Below are positions 45,487 through 55,024 of a DNA stretch of 64,000 bases, piece after piece (position 1 is the stretch's first letter; every line of letters starts with the position of its first letter). The notes beneath the pieces were generated by a model. It did no database searches, was not told where the DNA came from, and was given only the letters and a program-made list of their open reading frames with translations. This stretch comes from Methylomonas subterranea (lineage in GTDB: Bacteria; Pseudomonadota; Gammaproteobacteria; Methylococcales; Methylomonadaceae): the NCBI RefSeq assembly GCF_024505185.1, contig NZ_JANIBJ010000022.1:16811-80810 (forward strand). The letters run 5' to 3'. The translations under genes and the position numbers were made by a program.

Positions 45487-46233
45487 TTAATTTTCCAGCA
45501 AAAAACCGGACAGCTTTAATTCGATATTGCGCGGGTTTTCGCCCTCGGCAATCGAGGAAATTCCTTCTATCAACATTTCGCGCGCTTGAGAGGCTCTAAA
45601 AATATGCGACTTTAATTTATTTGCGATGGGAATAAACAATAGATTGGCCAAGCCGACACCGTAAATCGTCGCCACAAAAGCCGTGGCAATGCCGCTACCG
45701 AGCAATTCCGGCTTGGCCAGATTCTGCATGACATGAATCAAGCCTATCACTGCACCGATAATGCCTATGGTCGGCGAGTACCCCCCCATGGCGTCAAACA
45801 CTTTCGCTGCCTGCATGTCCAAATGCTCCTTGGTGGTCAATTCCACTTCCAGGCTGTCTCTAATCACTTCCGGTTCGTTGCCGTCGACCAAGAGCTGCAA
45901 GCCCTTTTTGGCGAAGCGGTCTTTTTCGCTTTCAATCAGCGTTTCCAAGCCCAGGAGACCTTCTTTTCTGGCCATTGAGCTCCAACGCACGATCTTCTGA
46001 ATCTGATTTTGCATTTGCAGTTTTTCCGGAATCAATATCCAGACGCTGATTCGTAAGCCGCGCAAAAAGACCTTGGGTGGGAATTGCAGCATGGTCGCCC
46101 CCAATGTTCCGCCAATTACAATCACAAAGGCGTGAAAATTGACCAGGGAACCCAATTCGCCACCGGCCAGCTGATTGCCGCCGATAATCGCGGAAAACCC
46201 GACCAGAACTCCGATGATGCTTAAAATATCCAT
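45487..46233 (-). CDS. motC: Flagellar stator protein MotC (MotA family)
   Basis: 248 residues with four hydrophobic segments, a cytoplasmic loop and the conserved PTIGIIGAVIGLIHVM segment. MotC with MotD forms one of the two stator types in Pseudomonas. Which ion it uses cannot be decided safely from these residues. 203 bases separate it from cheA, where cheB would normally sit. Confidence 0.92.
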   Translation of the reverse strand: MDILSIIGVLVGFSAIIGGNQLAGGELGSLVNFHAFVIVIGGTLGATMLQFPPKVFLRGLRISVWILIPEKLQMQNQIQKIVRWSSMARKEGLLGLETLIESEKDRFAKKGLQLLVDGNEPEVIRDSLEVELTTKEHLDMQAAKVFDAMGGYSPTIGIIGAVIGLIHVMQNLAKPELLGSGIATAFVATIYGVGLANLLFIPIANKLKSHIFRASQAREMLIEGISSIAEGENPRNIELKLSGFLLEN

Positions 46234-46347
46234 CCACTCAACATTATTAAATACCCGGTCACTTTATCCAGGCGCCAACATTTTGCCGGAATCATCTCCA
46301 ACAAAACCGTACCCGGGACTCTTCCTTCGATAGCGTCGCGCCCTATC

Positions 46348-46376
46348 GCTGTATGGCGGATGTTTGCGCTTGACAA
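46348..46376 (-). promoter_or_regulatory. Possible promoter for motCD in the cheA-motC gap
   Basis: On the minus strand TTGTCA (46371-46376) and TACAGC (46348-46353) are 17 bases apart. The -35 is good, the -10 weak (three of six). The gap 46234-46436 has no gene and no recognisable cheB remnant. Confidence 0.3.
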
Positions 46377-46436
46377 CACATCGAGCCATGCCGGCGGCGA
46401 ACAGAATGATCAATACCGCTCAAGAGCCAGGGGCGA

Positions 46437-48644
46437 TTAGCCGGCGTATTTTTTCATCAAGCCCGGCACGTCGAGAATCAGGGCTATTTTACCGTCACCG
46501 GTAATCGTTGCCCCCGCCAAACCTTCCATGCCTTGCAATTTGGCGCCCAAGGCCTTGATGACGACTTCTTCCTGACCAATCAGTTGATCGACCACGAAAC
46601 CGACTTGCCGGCCGCCGGCATTGACGACGACGACGTGGCTGCTGGTAGCCTGTTTGTCTATCGTATAATTAGGATCGTTAACCAGCCACTCGCTCAGATA
46701 AAACAACGGCAGCGCCTTGTTTCTGACCATGACCACCAATTGATTATCGACTTTATTGGTTTTACTCAGGTCCAAATCCAGGATTTCCAACACGCTTGCC
46801 AACGGCAGCGCGAAGGCCTGCCCGCTCAGTTTGACCATCAACGTCGGCATGATGGCCAGCGTCAAAGGTACTTTGATGATGATGGTACTACCCTTGCCTT
46901 CCGTGGAATTGATTTCCACCACGCCGTTCATTTGCGCGATGCGGGTTTTCACCACATCCATACCCACGCCACGGCCGGAAACGTCCGAAATCTCGACCTT
47001 GGTGGAAAAGCCCGGCAGGAAAATCAGGTTGTAACATTCCTTGTCATCCAGTCTCGCCGCGCTTTCCTCGTCCATCAAACCTTTTTCGACTACCTTGGCG
47101 CGCAGCACATCGGGATTCATGCCCTTGCCGTCATCCTGAATGGACAGCTGAATATGGTCGCCTTCCTGGGAGGCCTTCAGTATCACCACGCCTTCGCGCG
47201 GCTTACCGTTTTTCGCCCGCTCATCCGGCATCTCTATGCCGTGATCGACCGCATTGCGAACCAAATGCACCAAGGGATCGGCCAGGGCCTCCACCAGATT
47301 TTTGTCCAGGTCGGTTTCTTCGCCAATCAATTCCAGACGGATTTCTTTTTTCAAGCTTCTGGCCAAATCGCGCACCACGCGCGGAAATCGGCCGAATACT
47401 TTCTTGATGGGCTGCATGCGCGTCTTCATAACGGCTAGCTGTAAATCGGCCGTCACTACATCCAAATTGGAAATGGCCTTGGATAGTTGCTCCCCAGCTT
47501 CCGCGGAAGCCTTGAGAGTTTGAAAACGGTTGCGGACCAACACCAACTCGCCGACCATATTCATGATATCGTCAAGAATTTGGGTATCGACACGCACCGT
47601 GGTATCGGCCTGGGGCGGCGGCGTTTTAGTCGCAACATCCGCGACACCGGCTTTCACCGCTGGTTTTTCCTGTTCCACGGCCTCTTGCGGTTTGACTGGA
47701 GCTGGCGCCGCCTTGGGCGGCTCGGCGACTTGTGCCTTGACAGGCTCGGCCGGCTTGGGCGCCGGTGTTGGCGGAACGAGTGGCTGCAGATTTTTTTGCA
47801 CCGCGTTGGGGTCAAATTTACCCTTGCCGTGCAACTCATCAAGCAATTGATCGAATTCTTCCTCGGTAATATCGCCGGAATCGGCCGGCGGTTGATTGGG
47901 GATGGCGGGCGCCTTGAATTTCCCCTTACCGTGCAGTTCATCCAACAGATTTTCGAACTCGTCCTCGGTAATCTCATCGTCGGCCGTATCTTTAACGACG
48001 GGCGCGGCCGGCGTCGGCATTTTGGCCGTGGGCGAGCCCCCCTTGCCATGCAGGGCGTCCAGCAAATCCTCAAATTCCTCCTCGGTGATATCGTCGTCGC
48101 CGGACTCCGCGCCCACCGACAATTCGTCGGGATCCAGCATGGCTTCGAACTCGCGCGCCACTTGATCCAGGGCGGAAACGCCTTCGGCGATGGGCTCATC
48201 GACGAATAAATCGGGCTCGACGACATCGGCCGGCTGTTCGGCGGCCTGCCCGGCATCCGCGCAGGCATAAGACTTCAATCGAGTCATCAGGACCGCCGGC
48301 GCCGTATGCGGAGATTGTCCGGAGCGAACTTGTCCGAACATCTCGTTAACGACATCCAGGACCTGCAGAATTACATCCATCAGATCGGGAGTGACCTTGC
48401 GATCCCCCTGCCGCAACACGTTAAACACATCCTCCGCGCTATGGCAAATTTCAACCAGCTCGTGTATGGCCAGAAAACCCGCGCCACCCTTGACTGTATG
48501 AAAGCCGCGAAAAATGGCGTTAAGCAAATCATAGTCATCCGGCGATTGCTCAAGCTCAACCAATTGCTCGCTCAGCTTTTCAAGAATCTCTCCGGCTTCC
48601 ACCAGAAAGTCTTGTAAAATTTCATCGTCCAGATCTATCGACAT
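46437..48644 (-). CDS. cheA: Chemotaxis histidine kinase CheA with tandem linker repeats
   Basis: 735 residues. One Hpt domain with His49 (FHTVKGGAGF), then a long acidic linker (about 125-350) with three copies of a 20-residue unit of the form DDITEEEFEDLLDALHGKG at 184-202, 223-242 and 257-276. Dimerisation, kinase (NAVDHGIE, DDGKGM, GRGVGMDVV) and CheW-like domains follow. No classical P2 domain is apparent, so the repeats may dock CheY or another partner. cheZ is 10 bases upstream. Confidence 0.93.
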   Translation of the reverse strand: MSIDLDDEILQDFLVEAGEILEKLSEQLVELEQSPDDYDLLNAIFRGFHTVKGGAGFLAIHELVEICHSAEDVFNVLRQGDRKVTPDLMDVILQVLDVVNEMFGQVRSGQSPHTAPAVLMTRLKSYACADAGQAAEQPADVVEPDLFVDEPIAEGVSALDQVAREFEAMLDPDELSVGAESGDDDITEEEFEDLLDALHGKGGSPTAKMPTPAAPVVKDTADDEITEDEFENLLDELHGKGKFKAPAIPNQPPADSGDITEEEFDQLLDELHGKGKFDPNAVQKNLQPLVPPTPAPKPAEPVKAQVAEPPKAAPAPVKPQEAVEQEKPAVKAGVADVATKTPPPQADTTVRVDTQILDDIMNMVGELVLVRNRFQTLKASAEAGEQLSKAISNLDVVTADLQLAVMKTRMQPIKKVFGRFPRVVRDLARSLKKEIRLELIGEETDLDKNLVEALADPLVHLVRNAVDHGIEMPDERAKNGKPREGVVILKASQEGDHIQLSIQDDGKGMNPDVLRAKVVEKGLMDEESAARLDDKECYNLIFLPGFSTKVEISDVSGRGVGMDVVKTRIAQMNGVVEINSTEGKGSTIIIKVPLTLAIMPTLMVKLSGQAFALPLASVLEILDLDLSKTNKVDNQLVVMVRNKALPLFYLSEWLVNDPNYTIDKQATSSHVVVVNAGGRQVGFVVDQLIGQEEVVIKALGAKLQGMEGLAGATITGDGKIALILDVPGLMKKYAG

Positions 48645-48654
48645 GTCTTATTCC

Positions 48655-49377
48655 TCAGAAACCCAGGCTGGATAATAGATCATCGACGTCGACCTGACTG
48701 TGGGCAACCCCGCCCTCTCTGTCATCCACTCCAGGCACCACCGGGCCGGGCAGTTCCAGATGACTCGATTGCACGGCTTTTTCACCGCTTTTGCGCCCGG
48801 CAATGCTGATCAATTTAACCATGCTGATCTCCAGTTCCTGAACCAGATCGATCACGCGGCGGATAATCTGCCCGGTAATATCCTGAAAACCTTGCGCCAT
48901 CAAGATATCGTTCAAGCCCGACTGCACTTGTTCCAGACCGGCCTTGGATTCCTTGAAGTGTCTGGAAATCTCGGCAGTCATGGACTTGAATTCTTCCAGG
49001 GGCATTTCCCTGTCCAAAAAACGCCCCCACTTTCCGGACAGCAAGGCGACCTGATCATTCAACTGCTGAGAAATGGGAACCAGGTTTTCCACCGCGGTCA
49101 GGGTTTGATCGGCGGCCTGTTCGGTCATGGCGATGACATAATGCAAACGCTCCTTGGCATCGGGAATATCGTGTTCCGTCATGGCGGTAATTTTGGCGTC
49201 CACGCTAAAACTCACCATGGTGTCGTGCAATTGTCGGGTCAAACGACCAATTTCCTTGAATAATTGGGTTTCCCGCAAACCCGCCAACTCATCCAGCAAA
49301 CCGTCCGCGACCACTTGCTCGCCGCTCTCCAATGCCGCAACCAATTCTTTGGCCAAACTCAGAAGATCACTCTTCAT
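48655..49377 (-). CDS. cheZ: CheY phosphatase CheZ
   Basis: 240 residues, mostly helical. The catalytic region reads QGFQDITGQIIRRVIDLV, with the active Gln in QDITGQ, and the CheY-binding tail VDDLLSSLGF is at the very C-terminus. Dephosphorylates CheY-P. Confidence 0.92.
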   Translation of the reverse strand: MKSDLLSLAKELVAALESGEQVVADGLLDELAGLRETQLFKEIGRLTRQLHDTMVSFSVDAKITAMTEHDIPDAKERLHYVIAMTEQAADQTLTAVENLVPISQQLNDQVALLSGKWGRFLDREMPLEEFKSMTAEISRHFKESKAGLEQVQSGLNDILMAQGFQDITGQIIRRVIDLVQELEISMVKLISIAGRKSGEKAVQSSHLELPGPVVPGVDDREGGVAHSQVDVDDLLSSLGF

Positions 49378-49394
49378 GCAATGCGCTCCCGGGC

Positions 49395-49781
49395 TCAGCC
49401 TTCGATACGTTCAAAAATTTTTTCGATTTTCTCTTTAAGCGTGGCGGCCGTGAAGGGCTTGATGACATAACCGTTGACCCCCGCCTGCGCCGCCATGATA
49501 ATCTGTTCGCGCTTGGCTTCCGCCGTCACCATCAGCACCGGAAGATTGGCCAAATGCGGATTGGCGCGCACCGCTTTTAACAGATCTATCCCGGTCATGC
49601 CCGGCATATTCCAGTCGGTCACCAGAAAATCGATTCCGCCCTTTTCCAGAATAGGCAATGCGGATTTGCCGTCATCCGCTTCCACGGTATTGGTAAACCC
49701 AAGGTCTTTTAATAAGTTTTTTACTATTCTCCGCATTGTCGAAAAATCATCGACAATCAGAATTTTCATGTTTTTATCCAA
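49395..49781 (-). CDS. cheY: Chemotaxis response regulator CheY
   Basis: 128 residues, a single receiver domain. Acidic pocket Asp11/Asp12, phosphoacceptor Asp56 (VTDWNMP) and the KPF lysine near 108 are in place. Phosphorylated by CheA; binds FliM/FliN to change motor direction. 79 bases separate it from the fliA stop. Confidence 0.95.
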   Translation of the reverse strand: MDKNMKILIVDDFSTMRRIVKNLLKDLGFTNTVEADDGKSALPILEKGGIDFLVTDWNMPGMTGIDLLKAVRANPHLANLPVLMVTAEAKREQIIMAAQAGVNGYVIKPFTAATLKEKIEKIFERIEG

Positions 49782-49860
49782 GGATAATCTCCACCCAGAT
49801 CACGTCATTATTTATACCGTTAAACCGAACAAAACCTTAAATTACGTCCGCCCATACGTT

Positions 49861-50598
49861 TTAATCATTATCTTTCCCTTCCAACCAATCCGCAAGCCTG
49901 GCCCGCAGCCGCAACATGGCCTGGCTACAAATCTGGCTGACCCTGGATTCGCTTACTTCCAGTACCTGTCCAATCTCGCGCAAGTTCAATTCTTCGTCAT
50001 AATAGAGCGACACCACTAAGCGCTCCCTTTCGGGTAATTCGGCAATGGCTTTAGCCAACGCTTGCCGAAACCCCTGTTGAATAAACTGCTCTTCCGGTTG
50101 CCCGCTGGCGTGAATATCGTCGATGACACTGTCTTCGCCCTGAATCAATTCTTCGACACTAAAGGTTTTACAAGACACGGTGTCTTGCAAAATCCGCCGG
50201 TATTCTTCCAATCCCATGCCCATATGACCAGCAACTTCGCTGTCTTTTGCGTCGCGGCCCACATGATTTTCAACTTCGCGTATCGCTTCGGCAACCATGC
50301 GGGCTTTTTTGTGCACGGAACGCGGCGTCCAGTCGGCCCGCCGCAACTCGTCCAGCATGGCCCCCCGAATCCGAATCCCGGCATAGGTTTCGAAACTGGC
50401 GCCCTGTCCGGCGTCGTAATGCTTCAAGGCTTCCAGCAAGCCCAGCATGCCCGACTGAATCAAATCGTCGATTTGCACGGTATCCGGCAAACGTCCCATC
50501 AAATGGTAGGCAATGCGCTTTACCAGCGGCGCATGCTGAATCACCAGATCATCGGTGCTTCCAGCCTGCATCGCAGCATACATTGCCGCTCCGGTCAC
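49861..50598 (-). CDS. fliA: Flagellar sigma factor sigma-28
   Basis: 245 residues. Region 2 shows IDDLIQSGMLGLLEAL and FETYAGIRIRGAMLDELR, region 4 LNLREIGQVLEVSESRVSQI. Directs late flagellar and chemotaxis genes. Start overlaps the flhG stop by ATGA. Confidence 0.95.
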   Translation of the reverse strand: MTGAAMYAAMQAGSTDDLVIQHAPLVKRIAYHLMGRLPDTVQIDDLIQSGMLGLLEALKHYDAGQGASFETYAGIRIRGAMLDELRRADWTPRSVHKKARMVAEAIREVENHVGRDAKDSEVAGHMGMGLEEYRRILQDTVSCKTFSVEELIQGEDSVIDDIHASGQPEEQFIQQGFRQALAKAIAELPERERLVVSLYYDEELNLREIGQVLEVSESRVSQICSQAMLRLRARLADWLEGKDND

Positions 50599-51467
50599 GC
50601 CACATCCTCCCGGGCACTATATTGAATCATGCGCTCGACAAAAAACTCCAGGTAGCCGCCGGCCTTGGGCTTGATGGGCCAGTGATCGATTTTTCTGGCC
50701 AGATTCCTGATGGCCAACGCAGACTTGCTTTGCGGAAAAGCCTCCACCACCGGCGTCTGTTTTTGCACCGATTTTTTCAGATAGTCGTCCTGCGGCACCG
50801 CGCCGACAAAATGCAGCGCGACATCGAGATAGCGGTCGGTCACCTTGCTCAATTTGTTGAACAAGGCCTGCCCATGTTCGGCGGACTGCACCATGTTGGT
50901 AATGATATGAAAACTGTTGAGACCGTAATCCCGGTTCAATAATTTGATGTAGGCATAGGCATCGGCCAACGAAGTCGGCTCGTCGCATACCACCACGATA
51001 ATTTCCTGACAAGCGCGGGCGAAATTCACCACGCTGGCCGAAATACCAGCGGCCGTGTCGACAATCAACACATCAAGCTCCTTGTCGATGTCGCTGAACG
51101 CGCGAATGACGCCGGCCTGCTCGACGCTGCTGAGATCGGACATGCGCTGAATACCGGACGAGGCCGGGATGATTTTCAGACCGGCCGGCCCCGTCATCAT
51201 GATCTCTTGCAGGGTTTTTTCGCCGCTCAGTACATGCGACAGGTTAAACTCCGGGAACATACCCAGCAAAATATCGACATTGGCCAAACCCATGTCGGCA
51301 TCCAGGATAGCCACCCTCCGCCCGGCCTTGGCCAAGGCCACGCCGATATTGACCGAAATATTGGTCTTGCCCACCCCACCTTTGCCGCTGGTCACGGCGA
51401 TTACTCGCACGGGTTTCATTTGTCTCATTCGCCTTATTCCAGCTGCCTGGTCTTGTGCCTTATGCAT
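50595..51467 (-). CDS. flhG: Flagellar number regulator, MinD-like ATPase (FleN)
   Basis: 290 residues from ATG 51467, which overlaps the flhF stop by 8 bases; an upstream ATG at 51491 is less likely. Walker A is TSGKGGVGKTN, then LDADMGLANVDILLG and VDTAAGIS. FlhG/FleN holds flagellar number to one and restrains FleQ-type activators. Confidence 0.94.
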   Translation of the reverse strand: MHKAQDQAAGIRRMRQMKPVRVIAVTSGKGGVGKTNISVNIGVALAKAGRRVAILDADMGLANVDILLGMFPEFNLSHVLSGEKTLQEIMMTGPAGLKIIPASSGIQRMSDLSSVEQAGVIRAFSDIDKELDVLIVDTAAGISASVVNFARACQEIIVVVCDEPTSLADAYAYIKLLNRDYGLNSFHIITNMVQSAEHGQALFNKLSKVTDRYLDVALHFVGAVPQDDYLKKSVQKQTPVVEAFPQSKSALAIRNLARKIDHWPIKPKAGGYLEFFVERMIQYSAREDVA

Positions 51468-52878
51468 GGCTATCAGCCATCCACTGATCATAATTCATCG
51501 AGTCCGCGTATTGTTCTTCATCCGTTTGCAACAGACATTCCTGAATCAGCGCTTCCGCGTCCGGCACATAAATGTCTTCCGGCACCTGTTGTCCGTCGGT
51601 AATGAACGACAAGGGCATGCGCCGTTCGATCAATGCCGACAACGCCGTTGCCTTACTGACCGCTTCGTCGAATTTGGTAAGTATAGTTGCTTGCGGCTCA
51701 AGTATCCGAAACGCGTCCATAATTTCCAAGGCTGCCTTGTATTGGGTAGTGGCCGACATCACCAGATAGGATTGAATCGGCAGATCGCCGTGCCGCAAGG
51801 TTTTGATTTGTTCCGCCAGACGCAGATCGCGTTGGCTCATGCCGGCGGTATCGATCAAAATCAAGCGTTTGTCGGACAAACTGTCGATATGTTGACGCAA
51901 CTCATCCGCGTCGCCGGCCACCCGCACGGGCACATCCAAAATCTTACCGTAGGTATTGATTTGTTCGTGGGCGCCAATCCGGTAATTATCGGTGGTGATC
52001 AAGGCTATTTGCCGCGAGCCGTGTTTTAGAATGAACTGCGCCGCCAATTTGGCAATGGTGGTGGTTTTACCGACCCCGGTGGAACCCACCAACGCGGCTA
52101 TACCGCCCTGCTCCAGCAAACGGTCATCGGCGATGGGCACCACTCTGGCCAACATCTCGCGGGATTTGGCCAAAGCCACATCGATTTGTTTATGGCTGCC
52201 CAGCCGGTTGGTAATTTTGCCGGCCAAACTTTTGGAAAAGCCGCAATCCAGCAAGCGGTCCTGCAATTCCCGCCGCATGGGCTGCTCATCCGGCATCGGC
52301 AAATGAGCGATGCCGGATAATTTTGCGTCCAACAGCGCGCGCATATCCTTCAATTCCTTGCGCATCTCATCCATGAATTTATCGGAAGGCGGCAGTTGCG
52401 CGGGCTTGGCCGCTTCCGCAATCAGCGGTTTACGGACCATATTGACATTGGCGGCCCAGGCGGGCTTGTCGGCCACTTTTTCGGCAACCTTGAGTTTTTC
52501 GGAAATTTTTTGCGCATTGCCGGCACCGGCCAACTGCACTTTTTCGGCGTATCCGATATATTGATCCAAATTGCGCCGCAGAGGGTTTTCGGTTTCGTTG
52601 CCTTTTTTACGCGCGCTACTGACCAGATGGAGCGGTTTTTCATCGCCCGAAAATTCAGGCAAATCGTATTTTTTCAAACGCTTGGCAAGCAACTCCTCTT
52701 CCTGCTTTTGCTTGAGGTTTTTATGGATCACCTCTTCGTCAAAATCGCGGGCGGCTACGATTTCCACGCCGCCATCCACGGATCGGTTGGACATGATCAC
52801 GGCATCGGCGCCCAGTTCTTCTTTTACCATGCGCATGGCCTGACGGATATCTGCTGCAAAAAAGCGTTTAATTTTCAT
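51460..52878 (-). CDS. flhF: SRP-like GTPase FlhF
   Basis: 472 residues: a basic N-terminal B domain (1-130), N domain, and a C-terminal GTPase with GSTGVGKTTTIAKLA, DNYRIGAHEQ and IDTAGMSQRD. FlhF places the flagellum at the pole. 22 bases after flhA. Confidence 0.94.
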   Translation of the reverse strand: MKIKRFFAADIRQAMRMVKEELGADAVIMSNRSVDGGVEIVAARDFDEEVIHKNLKQKQEEELLAKRLKKYDLPEFSGDEKPLHLVSSARKKGNETENPLRRNLDQYIGYAEKVQLAGAGNAQKISEKLKVAEKVADKPAWAANVNMVRKPLIAEAAKPAQLPPSDKFMDEMRKELKDMRALLDAKLSGIAHLPMPDEQPMRRELQDRLLDCGFSKSLAGKITNRLGSHKQIDVALAKSREMLARVVPIADDRLLEQGGIAALVGSTGVGKTTTIAKLAAQFILKHGSRQIALITTDNYRIGAHEQINTYGKILDVPVRVAGDADELRQHIDSLSDKRLILIDTAGMSQRDLRLAEQIKTLRHGDLPIQSYLVMSATTQYKAALEIMDAFRILEPQATILTKFDEAVSKATALSALIERRMPLSFITDGQQVPEDIYVPDAEALIQECLLQTDEEQYADSMNYDQWMADSHA

Positions 52879-52900
52879 CGCCTGTCCTCGTTTTTAATCG

Positions 52901-55006
52901 TTAAGCCCGTTGACCCACTGTCGAAACCACTCGAATTTGTCTATCCTGCGGAATCTCGTTATAGGCCAGCACATGCAAACCCGGTATGGAATGACGGACG
53001 AAGCGTGCCAGCCAAGGTCGAATGTAAGAGGAAACCAGCAATACCGCCGCCTGCCCTTCCATTTCCATGCGCTGAGCGCTTTCTTCCAGTGACTGATGCA
53101 TTTGTTCCGCCAACCCCGGTTCCAAACCCGCACCGCCTTCGCCCGCCGTCTGCAGTGACTTATGCAATATCTGTTCCAAACCAGGATCCAGTGTAATAAC
53201 GGGAATCTCCACCTGTACCCCATTGATTTCATGGACGATTGATCTACCCAGCGCTACCCGAGCGGCCGAAGTCAAGATGTCCGGATCTTGACTCTTGGCC
53301 CCGTACTCCGCCAAAGTTTCGGCGATCGTCCGGATATCGCGTATGGACACTTTCTCTTGCAACAGGTTTTGCAAGACTTTCACCACCACGCCCAGCGGCA
53401 AGGTTTTGGGCACCAAATCCTCAACCAACTTGGGCGCCACCTTGGACAGATTATCCAATAGTTGCTGCGCCTCTTCGTAGCCGAACAATTCATAGGCATT
53501 GCTCTGCAAGATATGACTAAGATGAGTCGCTACCACGGTGCCCGGATCAACCACGGTATACCCCAAAGTCTGCGCATGATCTTTTTGCGCCAATTCAATC
53601 CAGACCGCGTCCAGGCCGAAAGCGGGATCCTTGCAAGCCACGCCCTGCAGATTGCCGAACACCCGCCCCGGATTAATGGCCAATTCTTTTTCCGGGATGA
53701 TTTCAGCTTCGCCGGCCGTCACCCCCATCAGGGAAATTCGGTAAGCCGTGGGCGACAAATCCAGGTTATCGCGGATATGCACCGACGGGATCAAAAAACC
53801 CAGTTCCTGCGACAGTTTTTTCCGCACGCCCTTGATACGGGTCATCAGTTGCCCCCCCTGATTTCTGTCCACCAGGGGAATCAAACGGTAACCCACTTCC
53901 AGGCCGATGGTGTCGACCGGCATCACGTCGTCCCAACCCAGCTCCTTAATTTCGGCCTTGGCCAACTGTTGCTGAGGCGACACGATACGCTCCATTTCCA
54001 GCGCCTTTTCTTCCTCCAGCTTGCGCCTGCGATCGATTAAATAGGCCGCCCCGCCCAAGGCGCCCGCCAGAAGAATAAACACCATATTAGGCATACCGGG
54101 AATGATGCCGAGCAAACCCATCACGCAGGCTGTCACGACCAAGACCTTGGGGTCCTGGAACAATTGCGCGGAAACCTGCTGACCCAAATCCTGTTTGCCG
54201 CCACGCACCCGCGTCACCACCATGGCCGACGCCACCGACAGCAACAAGGCCGGTATCTGCGCCACCAAACCGTCGCCTATGGTCAACAACACATAGGCAT
54301 TGGCGGCGTCGGCGAAACTCATGTCGTGCTGAGCCACGCCTATGGCCAAGCCGCCGATCACGTTGACGAACAAAATGATGATGCCGGCCACCGCGTCGCC
54401 GCGCACAAACTTGCTGGCACCATCCATGGAACCGTAAAAATCCGCCTCGGCGGCCACCTCTTCCCGTCTGGCGCGCGCCTCGTCCTGGTTGATCAGCCCG
54501 GAATTCAAATCGGCATCGATGGCCATCTGTTTGCCGGGCATGGCATCCAGGGTAAAGCGGGCGCTGACCTCGGCCACTCGCCCGGCACCCTTGGTGACCA
54601 CGACGAAATTGATGACCACCAAGATAGCGAATACCACGATACCGACGGCAAAATTGCCGCCGATCACGAAAGAGCCGAACGCTTCGATCACTTTGCCCGC
54701 CGCATCGCCGCCTTCATGACCCTTCATCAATACCACCCGGGTGGAAGCCACATTCAGCGCCAGACGCAGCAAGGTTGCCACCAAAATCACGGTCGGAAAA
54801 GAGGCAAACTCCAACGGCTTCATGCTGTAGATCACCACCAGCAGGATGATCAGGGAAAAGGCTATATTGAAGGTGAAAAACAAATCCAGCATGAAGGCCG
54901 GTAGCGGCAACACCAACAACGCCAGCAGCATCAGAATAACCAGCGGCGCGCCGAGGCCCATGCCTGTCAGCGCTCTGAAGGTAGCGATAATTTTTGCAAA
55001 ATCCAT
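52901..55006 (-). CDS. flhA: Flagellar export gate protein FlhA
   Basis: 701 residues: eight N-terminal membrane helices (to about 320) and a large cytoplasmic domain. The FHIPEP-type signature is seen as RVAEVSARFTLDAMPGKQMAIDADLN (split by variation at its ends). Central part of the type III export gate. Confidence 0.95.
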   Translation of the reverse strand: MDFAKIIATFRALTGMGLGAPLVILMLLALLVLPLPAFMLDLFFTFNIAFSLIILLVVIYSMKPLEFASFPTVILVATLLRLALNVASTRVVLMKGHEGGDAAGKVIEAFGSFVIGGNFAVGIVVFAILVVINFVVVTKGAGRVAEVSARFTLDAMPGKQMAIDADLNSGLINQDEARARREEVAAEADFYGSMDGASKFVRGDAVAGIIILFVNVIGGLAIGVAQHDMSFADAANAYVLLTIGDGLVAQIPALLLSVASAMVVTRVRGGKQDLGQQVSAQLFQDPKVLVVTACVMGLLGIIPGMPNMVFILLAGALGGAAYLIDRRRKLEEEKALEMERIVSPQQQLAKAEIKELGWDDVMPVDTIGLEVGYRLIPLVDRNQGGQLMTRIKGVRKKLSQELGFLIPSVHIRDNLDLSPTAYRISLMGVTAGEAEIIPEKELAINPGRVFGNLQGVACKDPAFGLDAVWIELAQKDHAQTLGYTVVDPGTVVATHLSHILQSNAYELFGYEEAQQLLDNLSKVAPKLVEDLVPKTLPLGVVVKVLQNLLQEKVSIRDIRTIAETLAEYGAKSQDPDILTSAARVALGRSIVHEINGVQVEIPVITLDPGLEQILHKSLQTAGEGGAGLEPGLAEQMHQSLEESAQRMEMEGQAAVLLVSSYIRPWLARFVRHSIPGLHVLAYNEIPQDRQIRVVSTVGQRA

Positions 55007-55024
55007 GACTTGTCTACTGGGCTG

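Noticed and set aside
46533..48209. Two long plus-strand frames opposite cheA
   Set aside because: Antisense shadows of cheA; one mirrors the linker repeats.
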